From an uncultured Amylibacter sp. (GTDB lineage: Bacteria; Pseudomonadota; Alphaproteobacteria; Rhodobacterales; Rhodobacteraceae), in assembly GCA_943846615.1 (NCBI GenBank), contig OX044354.1, positions 1,505,001-1,569,000 on the forward strand: a DNA stretch of 64,000 nucleotides, read 5' to 3'. A program made the position numbers and the translations under genes. Position 1 is the first letter of the stretch. The number at the start of each line of letters is the position of its first letter. Below the pieces are notes generated by a model that saw nothing but the letters and a program-made list of their open reading frames with translations, was not told where the DNA came from and did not search any database. Of the stretch, positions 17,454-28,318 are shown in pieces.

Positions 17454-18512
17454 GTGGATCCCACACAGCCACAATCAGCAGAAGACCTGACCGGACGTAG
17501 CAAAGAGGTGTTTCGTCTGTTGGTGGAGTCGTATCTGAATACAGGTGAACCAGTTGGATCACGCACGTTAACCCGAACACTGTCGGAAAAGGTTTCGGCG
17601 GCCACAATTCGTAATGTTATGCAGGATTTGGAATTTCTGGGCCTGCTGGACGCGCCACATGTTTCGGCAGGGCGCATTCCCACGGAAAGTGGTCTCCGCT
17701 TGTTCGTTGATGGATTGTTGGAGGTTGGCGATATCGCCACCCAAGAGCGCCGCGAAATCGATGCGTCTTTGGACAAACCTGATGAAATGTCATCGGTGCT
17801 GGATAAGGCGGGCGCGATGCTATCGGGCTTGACCCAAGGTGCCAGCGTTGTTTTGGCACCGAAATCAGAAGCGCCGATTAAACACATCGAATTTGTATCC
17901 TTGGCCCCAGATCGGGCATTGGTGGTGCTGGTGACAGAGGACGGCAATGTGGAAAACCGCATGTTCACGCCACCCATTGGTCAAACCCCATCCGCAATGC
18001 GCGAAGCGGCGAACTTCCTGAATGCCATCGTTGCGGGACACACTATCAGCGATCTAAAACGTGTTGTTGGTGCGCATGTTCAAAAACACCAACGCGATTT
18101 GGATGTCCTGTCACAACAAATGATCACAGACGGCATCGCCGTTTGGTCCGAAGATAAGGGATCAGAGGCACGGTTAATCGTGCGTGGTCGATCGAACCTG
18201 TTGGATGATGGCAAAAGCCAAGAAGATTTGGAACGCATTAAAACCCTGTTCGACGATCTGGAACAGAAGAAGGATATAGCCCAATTTTTAGACCTTGCCG
18301 AAGAGGGTGAAGGTGTGAAAATATTTATTGGCTCAGAAAACAAATTGTTTTCACTTTCGGGGTCGTCATTGGTGGTTTCGCCGTATATGAATGCTGATCG
18401 AAAAGTGATTGGTGCGGTCGGTGTGATCGGGCCAAAACGTTTGAATTACGGGCGCGTTGTGCCCATCGTTGACTATACTGCCCAATTGATTGGGCGCATC
18501 CTAAGGACTTGA
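17454..18512 (+). CDS. hrcA: Heat-inducible transcription repressor HrcA
   Basis: HrcA represses chaperone genes by binding CIRCE operators and needs GroEL for activity. The N-terminal winged helix is recognisable ([15 protein letters not shown], then [13 protein letters not shown]), followed by the [17 protein letters not shown] family segment. The C-terminal part contains the expected FIGSEN and VVSPYM motifs. A GTG start at 17454 with GAGAG upstream is used; length is 352 residues. It is followed 4 bp later by grpE, as in many alphaproteobacteria. Confidence 0.95.
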   Translation: MDPTQPQSAEDLTGRSKEVFRLLVESYLNTGEPVGSRTLTRTLSEKVSAATIRNVMQDLEFLGLLDAPHVSAGRIPTESGLRLFVDGLLEVGDIATQERREIDASLDKPDEMSSVLDKAGAMLSGLTQGASVVLAPKSEAPIKHIEFVSLAPDRALVVLVTEDGNVENRMFTPPIGQTPSAMREAANFLNAIVAGHTISDLKRVVGAHVQKHQRDLDVLSQQMITDGIAVWSEDKGSEARLIVRGRSNLLDDGKSQEDLERIKTLFDDLEQKKDIAQFLDLAEEGEGVKIFIGSENKLFSLSGSSLVVSPYMNADRKVIGAVGVIGPKRLNYGRVVPIVDYTAQLIGRILRT

Positions 18513-18516
18513 CCGC

Positions 18517-19086
18517 ATGTCAGATGAAGAAAAACCCAAAGTATCCTTATCAGAGCCAGAAGTGGCGATGGACGAAGAGCTGGTAAATATTGATGATTTC
18601 GCAGAAGAATCAGAACCAGAACTGACCGAGGAAGAAGAGCTGCGCTCGGAAAACGCAGAGCTGAAAGACCGCCTGATGCGCGCGCTGGCAGAAGCCGAGA
18701 ACCAACGCAAACGCGGCGAACGTGATCGCCGTGATGCAGAGGTGTATGGTGGCCGAAAATTGGCGCGTGATTTGCTGTCTGTATACGACAACATGAAGCG
18801 CGCATCGGAATCTGCAACCGACGAACAACGCGAGGCAAACAAATCATTGTTCGAAGGCATAGATTTAACACAGCGCGAGTTGATCAGCACTTTCGCGAAA
18901 CATCAAATCACCCCAATCGCGCCCGAAGTTGGTGATAAATTTGATCCAGAAATTCACCAAGCGATGTTTGAAGCCCCAATGCCAGCCGTCAAGGCAGGTC
19001 ACATCATCCAAGTAATGGACGAAGGTTTCATGATCGCAGATCGCCTGTTGCGACCCGCAAATGTGGGCGTTTCCTCCGGAGGATAA
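18517..19086 (+). CDS. grpE: Nucleotide exchange factor GrpE
   Basis: GrpE drives ADP release from DnaK. The first ~40 residues are acidic and disordered, followed by a long coiled coil (ELRSENAELKDRLMRALAEA) and the beta-domain near the C-terminus, ending GFMIADRLLRPANVGVS. Its 189 residues are normal. It starts 4 bp after hrcA, so the two form an operon. DnaJ and DnaK, its partners, are 5-8 kb away on the opposite strand. Confidence 0.95.
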   Translation: MSDEEKPKVSLSEPEVAMDEELVNIDDFAEESEPELTEEEELRSENAELKDRLMRALAEAENQRKRGERDRRDAEVYGGRKLARDLLSVYDNMKRASESATDEQREANKSLFEGIDLTQRELISTFAKHQITPIAPEVGDKFDPEIHQAMFEAPMPAVKAGHIIQVMDEGFMIADRLLRPANVGVSSGG

Positions 19087-19137
19087 AATCACCCAAGGCC
19101 AACGTTCGATTTAAGTGTTGTTTTCATTCCGCGTGCG

Positions 19138-19353
19138 TTGGTTTTTCCTTGGCAGGAACCTAGAAAAACGATGATGGCGGCATTGTTCCGCCCTTGTTCA
19201 AAGCGGATGATATTAGGTTTGTCTTGCACCGCATATTTGTATGTGGAGGATATCGAAACATTTTGGGATCAAGTTTTGACGAGCGCGATGGGGTTAAATA
19301 TCGACCTAGAAGCGAAATTTTACGGCTATAAGGACTTGGCTTTCAACTCATAA
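19138..19353 (+). pseudogene. Remnant of a VOC (glyoxalase/bleomycin-resistance) family gene
   Basis: Between grpE and mutS an open frame of 71 codons ends inside mutS. Its last 40 residues read like the second half of a small VOC domain: YLYVEDIETFWDQV followed by [10 protein letters not shown]. The typical continuation (a DPDG turn and the metal-ligand Glu) is missing, because the frame stops and then overlaps the mutS end. There is no ribosome site or complete fold. I infer a decayed gene; the match is by pattern only. Confidence 0.4.
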
Positions 19354-21965
19354 ATCAGTGCCAAAGCATCTTTGGGGGTTAATTCATCGGGATAGACCGC
19401 CTCCAACGCTTCCTCTACTGCGGACGGGCCCTTGGCCAAGGTGGGTGCGGGGGTTGCGTTGAACAGGGGTAATTCGTCAATCAACGTGGCGGCTTTACCC
19501 CCGTGGTCACTGCTTTCCAATTTATCTAATACCTCTGTGGCACGGTCAATAACGGCTGCTGGTAAACCCGCCAATTTGGCAACTTGGACACCATAACTGC
19601 GATCTGCCGCACCCTTTTTCACTTCGTGAAGGAAAATGACATCGCCTTCCCATTCGCGCACCGAAACGGTGGCGTTTGTTAGGCCCGATAAATTTTCAGT
19701 AAGTCCTGTAAGTTCATGATAATGGGTCGCAAATAGTGTTCGGCACTTGTTCACATCGTGTAGGTTTTCCAAAGTCGCCCATGCAATTGAAAGGCCATCA
19801 TAGGTCGCGGTACCACGCCCAATTTCATCCAGAATGACGAGTGCATTTTCACCAGCTTGATTTAAAATCGCTGCGGTTTCGACCATTTCCACCATAAATG
19901 TCGAACGCCCGCGTGCCAGATCATCGGACGCGCCGACACGGGAAAATAGCTGTGTCACCATGCCAATTTCGGCGCTTGTCGCGGGCACATAACTGCCTGC
20001 CTGTGCCATCAACGCGATCAATGCATTTTGACGTAAAAACGTCGACTTACCCGCCATGTTTGGGCCGGTTAGCAACCAAACGGGTTTGTCGCCATCTACG
20101 CCTGCCGATAAATCACAATCATTCGCGATAAATGGGCCAGATGCCTCTTTGCGCAACGCTGCCTCTACCACGGGGTGGCGGCCACCGATGATTTTGAATT
20201 GGCGGGAACTATCCAATTGCGGACGACACCAATTTTCGGACACGGCAATGTCTGCCAGACCAGCCGCCAAATCAATCTCCGCCAATGCTTTGGCAGCCGC
20301 CGAAACCTGTGCGGCGACATCCAAAACTGCGGCGACCAATTCGCCAAAAATCCGTGTTTCAATCTGCATGGCCTGTCCACCAGCATTCAAAATCTTGGTT
20401 TCCATTTCGGACAATGCCACAGTCGTAAACCGAACCGAATTCGCCGTGGTTTGGCGATGGATAAATGTTTCGGATAATGGTTCATCCAGCATTTTTTTCG
20501 CATGGGTCGCGGGCGTTTCGATAAAGTAGCCCAGCACATTATTATGCTTTACCTTTAACGCTGAAATGCCTGTTATTTCTGAATAATCTGTCTGTAGACC
20601 TGAAATAACCTTGCGGCCCTGATCCCGTAATTCTCGAGCCTCGTCCAATGCGGTGTCATATCCATCACGGATAAATCCACCGTCCCGCGCCAACAGGGGA
20701 ACCTCGTCCGCCAGGGCATTTTTCAGCAACGCTAACGTCGCATCATGGCCCTGTAAATCCAATACGGATTGTTCGATCAGAGACGCGGAAACTGTAGAGG
20801 TTAAATTTGCCAATTCCCCGCCCCTGGTTAGACCTTGGCGAATGGCAATGAAATCGCGCGGGCCGGCACGATCCAATGAAATACGCGACAATGCACGATC
20901 CATATCTCCTGTTTCGCGCAAAACATCCTGAACCTTCTCACGCAGGGCGTTATCCGTATGAAACGCCGAAATCGCGTCCAGCCGTGCGCCAATTACATCC
21001 AGCCGCGTTGATGGCCCGTTCAACCGTGTTTCCAACAAACGCGCCCCCGCGCCCGTAACCGTGCGATCAATCGTGCGTAACAACGATCCGTTTTTCGAAC
21101 CGGATAGTGTTTGAACCAATTCCAGGTTGCGCCGCGTCGACGCATCAATCTGCATAAAGCTCTCGACCGCCTCTTTCACGGGTGGTTTCAATAGGGGCAA
21201 TTTACCCTTTTGCGTGATTTCAAGGTAATCAACAATCGCACCCATTGCGGCACATTCTGCACGTGAAAAATTGCCAAATCCGTCCAGTGACTTCACGTTA
21301 AACAACCGCACCAATCGATCGATACTCGATGTACTGTCGAAACTGGCTGGTGACAAAGGTGTCAGTGTAGCACCCGCCTCTTCTGTTTGTTCTGCGAAAT
21401 CGTCAAAGTTGGGTTCTGAAATTAAAACCTCGGCTGGGTTTAATCGCGCCAGCATTGGGCCGTATGTAACACGTGGGCAGCTTTGAACATGAAAATCACC
21501 CGTGGATACATCGACCCACGCAAATGCACATTCACCGCGTAAATCCGCAAACGCGCCAAGGTAATTATGTTCACGTGCAGATAATAAGCTGTCTTCGGTT
21601 AATGTGCCTGAGGTAACCAGTCGAACAACACCGCGTTTTACAACAGATTTACCGCCACGCGCCTTGGCCTCTGCTGGGCTTTCTAACTGCTCACAGACCG
21701 CCACACGAAATCCCTTGCGGATCAGCGTCAGCAGGTAATTTTCAGCCGCATGATGGGGCACACCACACATGGGAATGTCCTGTCCCAGATGTTTTCCACG
21801 TTTCGTCAACGAAATGTCCAGCGCCGCTGCCGCCGCGACGGCGTCATCAAAAAACAGCTCGTAAAAATCGCCCATGCGATAAAACAGCAATGCATTTGGA
21901 TAATCAGCTTTGATTTCCAAAAATTGCGCCATCATTGGCGTGACGGATGATTTCGTAGCAGACAT
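19326..21965 (-). CDS. mutS: DNA mismatch repair protein MutS
   Basis: MutS recognises mispairs and, with MutL, starts mismatch repair. The mispair-wedge Phe is F34 with E36 (GDFYELF). The ATPase P-loop GPNMAGKS lies at about residue 630, followed by [12 protein letters not shown]. The product is 879 residues, close to family average. The ATG at 21965 is chosen: GGGGAG stands a few bases upstream and the N-terminus reads [15 protein letters not shown]. Its 3' end runs over a decayed VOC fragment; no terminator is seen there. Confidence 0.97.
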   Translation of the reverse strand: MSATKSSVTPMMAQFLEIKADYPNALLFYRMGDFYELFFDDAVAAAAALDISLTKRGKHLGQDIPMCGVPHHAAENYLLTLIRKGFRVAVCEQLESPAEAKARGGKSVVKRGVVRLVTSGTLTEDSLLSAREHNYLGAFADLRGECAFAWVDVSTGDFHVQSCPRVTYGPMLARLNPAEVLISEPNFDDFAEQTEEAGATLTPLSPASFDSTSSIDRLVRLFNVKSLDGFGNFSRAECAAMGAIVDYLEITQKGKLPLLKPPVKEAVESFMQIDASTRRNLELVQTLSGSKNGSLLRTIDRTVTGAGARLLETRLNGPSTRLDVIGARLDAISAFHTDNALREKVQDVLRETGDMDRALSRISLDRAGPRDFIAIRQGLTRGGELANLTSTVSASLIEQSVLDLQGHDATLALLKNALADEVPLLARDGGFIRDGYDTALDEARELRDQGRKVISGLQTDYSEITGISALKVKHNNVLGYFIETPATHAKKMLDEPLSETFIHRQTTANSVRFTTVALSEMETKILNAGGQAMQIETRIFGELVAAVLDVAAQVSAAAKALAEIDLAAGLADIAVSENWCRPQLDSSRQFKIIGGRHPVVEAALRKEASGPFIANDCDLSAGVDGDKPVWLLTGPNMAGKSTFLRQNALIALMAQAGSYVPATSAEIGMVTQLFSRVGASDDLARGRSTFMVEMVETAAILNQAGENALVILDEIGRGTATYDGLSIAWATLENLHDVNKCRTLFATHYHELTGLTENLSGLTNATVSVREWEGDVIFLHEVKKGAADRSYGVQVAKLAGLPAAVIDRATEVLDKLESSDHGGKAATLIDELPLFNATPAPTLAKGPSAVEEALEAVYPDELTPKDALALIYELKAKSL

Positions 21966-22091
21966 AATCGCTCCCCAGCAGATTGCGCAAAGATAGCCGC
22001 GCATAACGCGCGGGAAAAGCAAAAAGAGTGCATGTTGCCTAATAATCAATAACGGGTTAATCGTGTCATTCGAATAAGAGCGAGATCCAAA

Positions 22092-24353
22092 ATGTCAGAT
22101 AATTCCAAAGTTACCGACGAAGAAGCGTTGAACTACCACCTAGAGCCGTCACCAGGTAAATTAGAAGTTGTCGCATCGACACCGATGTCTACACAGCGCG
22201 ATTTATCATTGGCCTATTCACCCGGTGTTGCTGTTCCGGTGCAGGCCATCGCAGATAATCCCGAAACGGCGTATGATTACACCACCAAGGGCAATATGGT
22301 TGCTGTGATCTCAAACGGTACGGCGATTTTGGGCATGGGTAATTTGGGCGCATTGGCATCTAAACCTGTGATGGAGGGGAAATCGGTTTTGTTCAAGCGG
22401 TTCGCGGATGTGAACTCGATTGATTTGGAATTGGAAACCGAAGATGCAGACGAGTTTATTAACGCTGTGAAACTGATGGGTCCGTCGTTTGGCGGCATCA
22501 ATTTGGAAGACATCAAGGCACCCGAATGTTTTATCATCGAACAACAACTTAAGGAATTGATGGACATTCCTGTGTTCCACGATGATCAGCACGGCACAGC
22601 TGTTATTTGTGCAGCGGGTTTGATAAATGCGTTGAAAATTTCAGGCAAAAAAATCGAAGACGTGCGCGTTGTTTTGAACGGCGCTGGCGCTGCCGGCATC
22701 GCATGTTTAGAACTGATTAAACGCATGGGTGCCCGTAACGAAAATTGTGTGATTTGTGATACCAAGGGCGTGATTTATCAGGGCCGTACAGAGGGTATGA
22801 ACCAATGGAAATCTGCGCACGCGATCAAAACAGAATTACGCACATTGGACGAAGCGATGGTAGATGCCGATGTATTCTTGGGCGTTTCGGCCAAAGGCGC
22901 GGTTACACAGGAAATGGTGAAATCAATGGCGCCTGATCCTGTGATTTTTGCAATGGCGAACCCAGACCCAGAAATTACACCAGAAGATGCGAAAGCTGTG
23001 CGTCCTGATGCGATTGTTGCAACGGGTCGTTCGGACTACCCGAACCAAGTAAACAACGTTTTGTGTTTCCCATATTTGTTCCGTGGGGCATTGGATATTC
23101 ATGCGCGTTCGATCAACGATGAAATGAAAATCGCCTGCGCCGAAGCACTCGCAAACTTGGCCCAAGAGGATGTCCCTGACGAGGTTGCCGCCGCCTACGG
23201 TAAGAAGCTTCAATTCGGACAGGAATACATCATTCCGACACCATTTGATCCGCGTTTGATTTCCATTATTCCGCCAGCGGTTGCCAAGGCGGGCATGGAC
23301 ACGGGCGTTGCGCGTCGTCCAATCGTGGATATGGAACGCTATATTCTAGATCTTAAGTCGCGATTGGATCCTGCTGCGCAATTCTTGCAAGCGATGTTCC
23401 AGCGAGCTCGCAATAACCAAGCGACGATTGTGTTTGCCGAAGGCGACGAACCACGTGTGCTGCGCGCAGCAGTAGCATACGCTCGTGCGGGTCTGGGACG
23501 TGCGATTGTGGTTGGTCGCGATGCAGATGTACGAGAGAAGTTGGATGCTGCTGGTATGGGCGAGGCGATTGACGAAATCGAAGTCGTAAATGCAAGTACC
23601 ATTGAAAACCTGCGTGATTACAAAGACTTTTTGTACGAACGCTTGCAACGCCAAGGTTACGATTTGACGGATGTTCACAAGTTGGCTTCGCGTGATCGAC
23701 ATACCTTTGCGGCCTTGATGGTGGCCATGGGTGATGCGGATGGCATGGTGACGGGCGCGACGCGGAAATCCGCGCTGTGTTTACATCAGATCAACCACGT
23801 ATTTGATGCGAAACCAGGCAGCGGTGCCATTGGTGTAAATGCCGTTTTGCATAATGGTAAAATGGTGCTGATTGCAGACAGCTTGGTACACGAATGGCCC
23901 GAACCGGATGATTTGGCAGACATTGCCGAACGTTCCGCCGAGGTTGCGCGTAAAATGGGATTAGAGCCCCGCGTGGCATTTGTCAGCTTCTCTAACTTTG
24001 GTTACCCACGTTCTGAACGGGCCGAGAAGCAATCTTTAGCGACAGAGGTTTTAGATGGTCGCCATGTTGATTTCGAGTACGAAGGTGAAATGACTGTGGA
24101 TGTTGCGTTGAACCGCGACATTTTGAAAAAGTATTACCCGTTTGCACGCTTGTCAGAGCCTGCGAATATTTTGGTTATGCCCGCACGTCACTCTGCCAGT
24201 ATTTCAACGAAGTTGATGCAGGAAATGGCGGGGGCGACGGTGATTGGGCCGATTTTGACGGGTGTAGATAAGCCTGTGCAATTGTGTTCAGTCAACGCCA
24301 CGGTAAATGACATTTTGAATATGGCCGTTATGGCATCGTGTGATGTTGGATAA
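22092..24353 (+). CDS. maeB: NADP-dependent malic enzyme with phosphotransacetylase-like C-terminal domain
   Basis: The enzyme oxidatively decarboxylates malate to pyruvate. The first ~430 residues form the malic enzyme part ([11 protein letters not shown], the HDDQHGTA metal region and the [10 protein letters not shown] dinucleotide loop). The remaining ~320 residues resemble phosphotransacetylase ([28 protein letters not shown]) and in MaeB proteins act mainly as a regulatory domain, often responding to acetyl-CoA. Total 753 residues is normal. It is divergent from mutS across 126 bp, and a hairpin separates it from dnaJ. Confidence 0.94.
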   Translation: MSDNSKVTDEEALNYHLEPSPGKLEVVASTPMSTQRDLSLAYSPGVAVPVQAIADNPETAYDYTTKGNMVAVISNGTAILGMGNLGALASKPVMEGKSVLFKRFADVNSIDLELETEDADEFINAVKLMGPSFGGINLEDIKAPECFIIEQQLKELMDIPVFHDDQHGTAVICAAGLINALKISGKKIEDVRVVLNGAGAAGIACLELIKRMGARNENCVICDTKGVIYQGRTEGMNQWKSAHAIKTELRTLDEAMVDADVFLGVSAKGAVTQEMVKSMAPDPVIFAMANPDPEITPEDAKAVRPDAIVATGRSDYPNQVNNVLCFPYLFRGALDIHARSINDEMKIACAEALANLAQEDVPDEVAAAYGKKLQFGQEYIIPTPFDPRLISIIPPAVAKAGMDTGVARRPIVDMERYILDLKSRLDPAAQFLQAMFQRARNNQATIVFAEGDEPRVLRAAVAYARAGLGRAIVVGRDADVREKLDAAGMGEAIDEIEVVNASTIENLRDYKDFLYERLQRQGYDLTDVHKLASRDRHTFAALMVAMGDADGMVTGATRKSALCLHQINHVFDAKPGSGAIGVNAVLHNGKMVLIADSLVHEWPEPDDLADIAERSAEVARKMGLEPRVAFVSFSNFGYPRSERAEKQSLATEVLDGRHVDFEYEGEMTVDVALNRDILKKYYPFARLSEPANILVMPARHSASISTKLMQEMAGATVIGPILTGVDKPVQLCSVNATVNDILNMAVMASCDVG

Positions 24354-24364
24354 GCAGATTTGAA

Positions 24365-24388
24365 ACTTGGGGCCAAGCGGCCCCAAGT
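24365..24388. terminator. Hairpin between convergent maeB and dnaJ
   Basis: ACTTGGGGCC and GGCCCCAAGT form a perfect 10-bp stem around an AAGC tetraloop. It is placed midway between the two stop codons. The following T runs are short on either strand, so it may be a weak bidirectional terminator or a barrier to 3' exonucleases. Confidence 0.65.
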
Positions 24389-24394
24389 GAAATT

Positions 24395-25531
24395 CTAACC
24401 CTTCCAGAAAGCTTTCACTTTGCCGAAGAAGTTTTTGGATTCAGGATTGCTGTCTTCTGACAGATCATCAAATTCCTTTAACAACTCGCGTTGTTTTGCC
24501 GTCAGGTTCACAGGCGTTTCCACCGCGATTTCAAGGTAAAGATCGCCCTTACCAGAACCACGTAATGCAGGCATACCCTTGCCCTTAAGACGCATTTGTT
24601 TTCCTGCCTGGGCACCCACTGGAATTTTCACGCGTGATGTATTGCCATCGATGTTTGGGACATCGATTTCGCCACCCAATGCCGCCGTCGCCATTGAAAC
24701 AGGTACGCGTAGGAACAGGTTTGTGCCTTCGCGTTCGAACAGGTCGTGATCGTCGACATCGATAAAGATGTATAAATCACCTGTTGGCCCGCCGCGTTGC
24801 CCTGCTTCGCCTTCGCCACTTAAGCGAATGCGAGTACCGCGTTCAACACCCGCTGGAATATTCACAGACAACGAACGTTCCTTCTGTGTGGCGCCTGCGC
24901 CATGGCAAACATCACATGGGTTTGTGATTGTTTCACCGCGACCAGAACATGTGGGGCACGTGCGTTCGACGGTGAAAAATCCCTGTTGTGCGCGTACCTT
25001 GCCCATGCCTGAACATGTTGGGCAGCGTGATGGTTCGGAACCTGCGGCCGCACCCGTGCCAGAACAGCCGTCACATGAAACAGATGCGTTTACCGAAATC
25101 GTTTCCTGTTTGCCGTTATACGCATCGTCCAGCGATACCTTTAGATTATAGCGCAGATCGGAACCGCGCGTTGCGCCGGCTGGGCCACCACGGCGTCCCC
25201 CACCAGCGAAATTGCCGAACAAATCGTCGAACACATCAGAGAAAGCGGAATCAAAGCCGCCGCCGCCGCCAAATGGCCCGCGGCCGCCGCCACCGCCCAT
25301 GCCACCTTCGAATGCAGCGTGACCGTATTGATCATACGCGGCTTTCTTATCGGCATCTTTCAGGCAATCGTACGCCTCGTTGGCCTCTTTGAATTTGCCT
25401 TCTGCGGTTTCGTCACCGGGATTGCGATCCGGGTGCAATTCCATGGCCTTCTTACGGAAAGCCTTCTTAATTTCTGATTCAGATGCGCCTTTGGCAACAC
25501 CCAAAACATCATAGTAATCACGTTTTGACAT
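24395..25531 (-). CDS. dnaJ: Chaperone protein DnaJ
   Basis: DnaJ delivers unfolded clients to DnaK and triggers its ATPase. The J domain has HPD at residues 33-35. A Gly/Phe-rich linker follows ([18 protein letters not shown]). The four zinc-binding repeats [24 protein letters not shown] and CDVCHGAG are complete, and the C-terminal beta domains include [11 protein letters not shown]. It is 378 residues long. A 77-bp gap with a hairpin separates it from dnaK upstream. Confidence 0.97.
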   Translation of the reverse strand: MSKRDYYDVLGVAKGASESEIKKAFRKKAMELHPDRNPGDETAEGKFKEANEAYDCLKDADKKAAYDQYGHAAFEGGMGGGGGRGPFGGGGGFDSAFSDVFDDLFGNFAGGGRRGGPAGATRGSDLRYNLKVSLDDAYNGKQETISVNASVSCDGCSGTGAAAGSEPSRCPTCSGMGKVRAQQGFFTVERTCPTCSGRGETITNPCDVCHGAGATQKERSLSVNIPAGVERGTRIRLSGEGEAGQRGGPTGDLYIFIDVDDHDLFEREGTNLFLRVPVSMATAALGGEIDVPNIDGNTSRVKIPVGAQAGKQMRLKGKGMPALRGSGKGDLYLEIAVETPVNLTAKQRELLKEFDDLSEDSNPESKNFFGKVKAFWKG

Positions 25532-25554
25532 TATCGTCTCCTGCGCGAAGCGGA

Positions 25555-25580
25555 TTAACCCCGCAAAAATGCGGGGTTAA
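25555..25580 (-). terminator. Hairpin between dnaK and dnaJ
   Basis: A perfect 10-bp stem (TTAACCCCGC with GCGGGGTTAA) and a 6-base loop lie between the two genes. Reading along the minus strand the U tract is only TTAAT, so it may be a partial terminator or RNA-processing element that makes dnaK more abundant than dnaJ. Confidence 0.6.
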
Positions 25581-25608
25581 ATTTAGATAAGAATGAGAGA
25601 ACCGTTTA

Positions 25609-27531
25609 TCAACGGTCGTCTTTGCCCAAATCTTCGAAATCAGCATCAACGATATCTTCGTCTACGCCGCGCGGCTCGCCTGCATCATCGTCACCCATAC
25701 CTTCGGGCGCTTCCGGTTGCTCAGCTTGCGCTTTGTAAATCGCTTCGCCTAGTTTCATCGCAGATTCTGTCAAATCTTGTGAACGTGCGTTGATTTTGGA
25801 TGCGTCATCGCTTTCTAAAGCTTCCTTAAGGTTCGCCAACGACATTTCGATAACTTCGATTGTTGTTGGGTCAACTTTGTCGCCGTGCTCTTCCACAGAT
25901 TTTTCAGTGCCGTGGATCAGGCTTTCGGCGCTATTTTTCGCCTCTACCAATTCCTTGCGCTCTTTATCTGCTTCTGCATTTTCTTCGGCGTCTTTCACCA
26001 TTTGATCGATGTCGTCATCGCTCAAACCGCCAGATGCTTGGATCGTGATTTTGTGCTCTTTGTTTGTGCCTTTGTCCGTTGCGGATACAGATACGATGCC
26101 GTTTGCGTCGATATCAAATGCAACTTCGATTTGTGGCAGGCCACGTGGTGCAGGTGGGATATCTTCTAGGTTAAATTGACCCAGAATTTTGTTATCCGCC
26201 GCCATTTCACGTTCACCCTGGAACACACGAATTGTCACAGCGTTTTGGTTATCTTCCGCAGTTGAGAAGACCTGTGATTTTTTCGTTGGGATCGTTGTGT
26301 TACGATCGATCAAGCGTGTGAATACGCCGCCCAATGTTTCGATACCCAATGACAATGGTGTTACGTCCAACAATACAACATCCTTAACGTCGCCTTGCAG
26401 AACACCCGCTTGGATTGCCGCGCCCAGCGCAACAACTTCGTCAGGGTTCACACCTTTGTGTGGCTCTTTACCAAAGAATTCTGTTACCGCTTCGATAACT
26501 TTTGGCATACGTGTCATACCACCAACCAGAACGATTTCGTCGATGTCTGATTTTGACAGACCGGCATCTTTCAACGCGGCTGCACATGGTTTCATTGAAC
26601 GTTTGATCAGATCAGCAACCAAGCTTTCCAATTTCGCACGTGTCAATTTCAACACAAGGTGCAATGGTTGGCCGCCGTTTGGATCCATAGAGATAAACGG
26701 TTGGTTAATTTCAGTTTGTGTTGCTGATGACAATTCGATTTTTGCTTTTTCAGCCGCTTCTTTCAAACGCTGTAGCGCCATCTTGTCTTTGGTCAGGTCA
26801 ACGCCGTTTTCTTTTTTGAATTCGTCGGCCAAGTATTCAACAATGCGCATGTCGAAATCTTCACCACCCAGCGCAGTATCGCCGTTTGTTGATTTCACTT
26901 CGAACAGACCGTCGTCGATTTCCATGATGGAAACATCAAATGTACCGCCACCAAGGTCATAAACAGCAATTGTTTTTCCGCCTTCTTTGTCCAAGCCGTA
27001 AGCTAGAGCAGCAGCAGTTGGTTCGTTGATGATACGCAGAACGTTCAGACCAGCGATTTTACCCGCGTCTTTCGTTGCTTGGCGTTGTGCATCGTTAAAG
27101 TATGCAGGAACAGTGATAACCGCTTCGGATACTGTTTCACCCAAGTATGACTCGGCTGTTTCTTTCATTTTGCCCAAAATGAAAGCAGAGATTTGTGAAG
27201 GAGAGTATTTTTCGCCGTCCACTTGCACCCATGCATCACCATTGCCGCCGTCGACAACGTTAAATGGCAGGTGCTTCATGTCTTTTTTGATTTGCGCGTC
27301 GTTGATTGAACGACCGATCAAACGTTTAACCGCAAACAATGTGTTTTCTGGGTTTGTTACCGCTTGGCGCTTCGCTGCTTGGCCCACCAAACGCTCGTCG
27401 TTTTTAAATGCGACAAGTGATGGGGTTGTACGTGCGCCTTCGGCGTTTTCGACGACCTTTGGTTGTGAACCATCCATGATGGCAACGCAGGAGTTCGTTG
27501 TTCCTAAATCAATACCAATGACTTTAGCCAT
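25609..27531 (-). CDS. dnaK: Chaperone protein DnaK (Hsp70)
   Basis: DnaK is the Hsp70 chaperone that binds hydrophobic peptides under ATP control. The N-terminal [12 protein letters not shown], the [13 protein letters not shown] and the [10 protein letters not shown] motifs mark the ATPase domain. The linker region is [15 protein letters not shown], followed by the peptide-binding domain and an acidic end ([13 protein letters not shown]). At 640 residues it is of usual length. The leader upstream is about 80 nt and holds a possible heat-shock promoter. Confidence 0.98.
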   Translation of the reverse strand: MAKVIGIDLGTTNSCVAIMDGSQPKVVENAEGARTTPSLVAFKNDERLVGQAAKRQAVTNPENTLFAVKRLIGRSINDAQIKKDMKHLPFNVVDGGNGDAWVQVDGEKYSPSQISAFILGKMKETAESYLGETVSEAVITVPAYFNDAQRQATKDAGKIAGLNVLRIINEPTAAALAYGLDKEGGKTIAVYDLGGGTFDVSIMEIDDGLFEVKSTNGDTALGGEDFDMRIVEYLADEFKKENGVDLTKDKMALQRLKEAAEKAKIELSSATQTEINQPFISMDPNGGQPLHLVLKLTRAKLESLVADLIKRSMKPCAAALKDAGLSKSDIDEIVLVGGMTRMPKVIEAVTEFFGKEPHKGVNPDEVVALGAAIQAGVLQGDVKDVVLLDVTPLSLGIETLGGVFTRLIDRNTTIPTKKSQVFSTAEDNQNAVTIRVFQGEREMAADNKILGQFNLEDIPPAPRGLPQIEVAFDIDANGIVSVSATDKGTNKEHKITIQASGGLSDDDIDQMVKDAEENAEADKERKELVEAKNSAESLIHGTEKSVEEHGDKVDPTTIEVIEMSLANLKEALESDDASKINARSQDLTESAMKLGEAIYKAQAEQPEAPEGMGDDDAGEPRGVDEDIVDADFEDLGKDDR

Positions 27532-27619
27532 AATTTTCTTCCTTCTGTGGCGATGTAAGGGCCAAGCCCATCAGGCGCCTGACCACGATCCCATATCCGC
27601 TGCTGCGAATACTCGATGG

Positions 27620-27651
27620 ATTATATAGTATTGAATTAACAGGCCTGCAAG
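27620..27651 (-). promoter_or_regulatory. Candidate sigma-32-type promoter of dnaK
   Basis: On the minus strand CTTGCA (27651-27646) and CTATATAAT (27628-27620) are 17 bases apart. CTTG with a C-rich lead-in and a TAT-rich -10 box resembles alphaproteobacterial RpoH promoters, but the -10 lacks the CCAT core. No CIRCE operator is present. A 10-bp palindrome (CAGGCGCCTG, 27572-27581) lies in the leader. Confidence 0.4.
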
Positions 27652-27700
27652 GGCGAGTTCTGTGTATTTACATACTGTTGTGGAAGTTTATTTTGGGATT

Positions 27701-28318
27701 ATGCAGCCCGAAATTAAGCCAACTTTAACCATACGCGGGGTTCAGATTTATAAGGGCCTTATTGACGTACCCGCGCAACATCGGATGGTGGCGGACCTGC
27801 GGGATGTGATCTCAAAGGCGCCAATGCGATCGCCAATTACCCCCAGCGGTAAGCAAATGTCCGTTCGGATGAGCGCGGCGGGACGGTATGGGTGGTATAC
27901 TGATCGGTCTGGATACCGATATATTGATCGCCAGCCTGCTAATCGACCATGGCCTGCGATACCAGATGGGATCGCGAAATTGTGGTCGAATTTGGTATCA
28001 TCTGAACGCGGGGCCGATTGCTGTTTGATCAACTATTACGATCAAAATGCGAAAATGGGTCTGCATCAAGACAAAGATGAAGCCGATTTCAGCTGGCCCG
28101 TTTTGTCAATCTCGCTGGGGGATGATGCACTTTTTCGTGTGGGAAATGTTACCCGTGGTGGAAAAACGGAATCAGTTTGGTTGAGTTCTGGTGATGTTGT
28201 GTTGATCGGTGGTGATGCGCGATTGGCTTATCATGGCATTGGCCGGATAAAATTCGGCTCGTCCACGCTATTGAATAAGGCGGGACGTATTAACCTTACC
28301 CTACGTGTGGTGGATTAA
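27701..28318 (+). CDS. alkB: AlkB-type 2OG-Fe(II) dioxygenase (DNA/RNA repair)
   Basis: AlkB removes alkyl groups such as N1-methyladenine and N3-methylcytosine by oxidation. The iron ligands are H122 and D124 (HQDKDE) and H178 (YHGIGR); R196 and R202 (RINLTLR) fit the 2-oxoglutarate and substrate contacts. With the ATG at 27701 the protein has 205 residues; an upstream GTG at 27662 would add 13. No clear ribosome site favours either. Its stop codon overlaps that of the opposite ABC permease gene by 4 bp (TTAA). Confidence 0.9.
   Translation: MQPEIKPTLTIRGVQIYKGLIDVPAQHRMVADLRDVISKAPMRSPITPSGKQMSVRMSAAGRYGWYTDRSGYRYIDRQPANRPWPAIPDGIAKLWSNLVSSERGADCCLINYYDQNAKMGLHQDKDEADFSWPVLSISLGDDALFRVGNVTRGGKTESVWLSSGDVVLIGGDARLAYHGIGRIKFGSSTLLNKAGRINLTLRVVD

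Noticed and set aside
17030..17977. Long minus-strand frame of 315 codons overlapping rph and hrcA
   Set aside because: Its sequence is low in recognisable motif and is opposite to well-supported hrcA; it is a shadow frame.
19138..19353. Intact functional small VOC protein
   Set aside because: The frame lacks the N-terminal half and the metal-ligand end, so a remnant is the better reading.
27532..27660. CIRCE operator upstream of dnaK
   Set aside because: No inverted repeat resembling TTAGCACTC-N9-GAGTGCTAA was found; the palindrome at 27572 is a different, shorter sequence.
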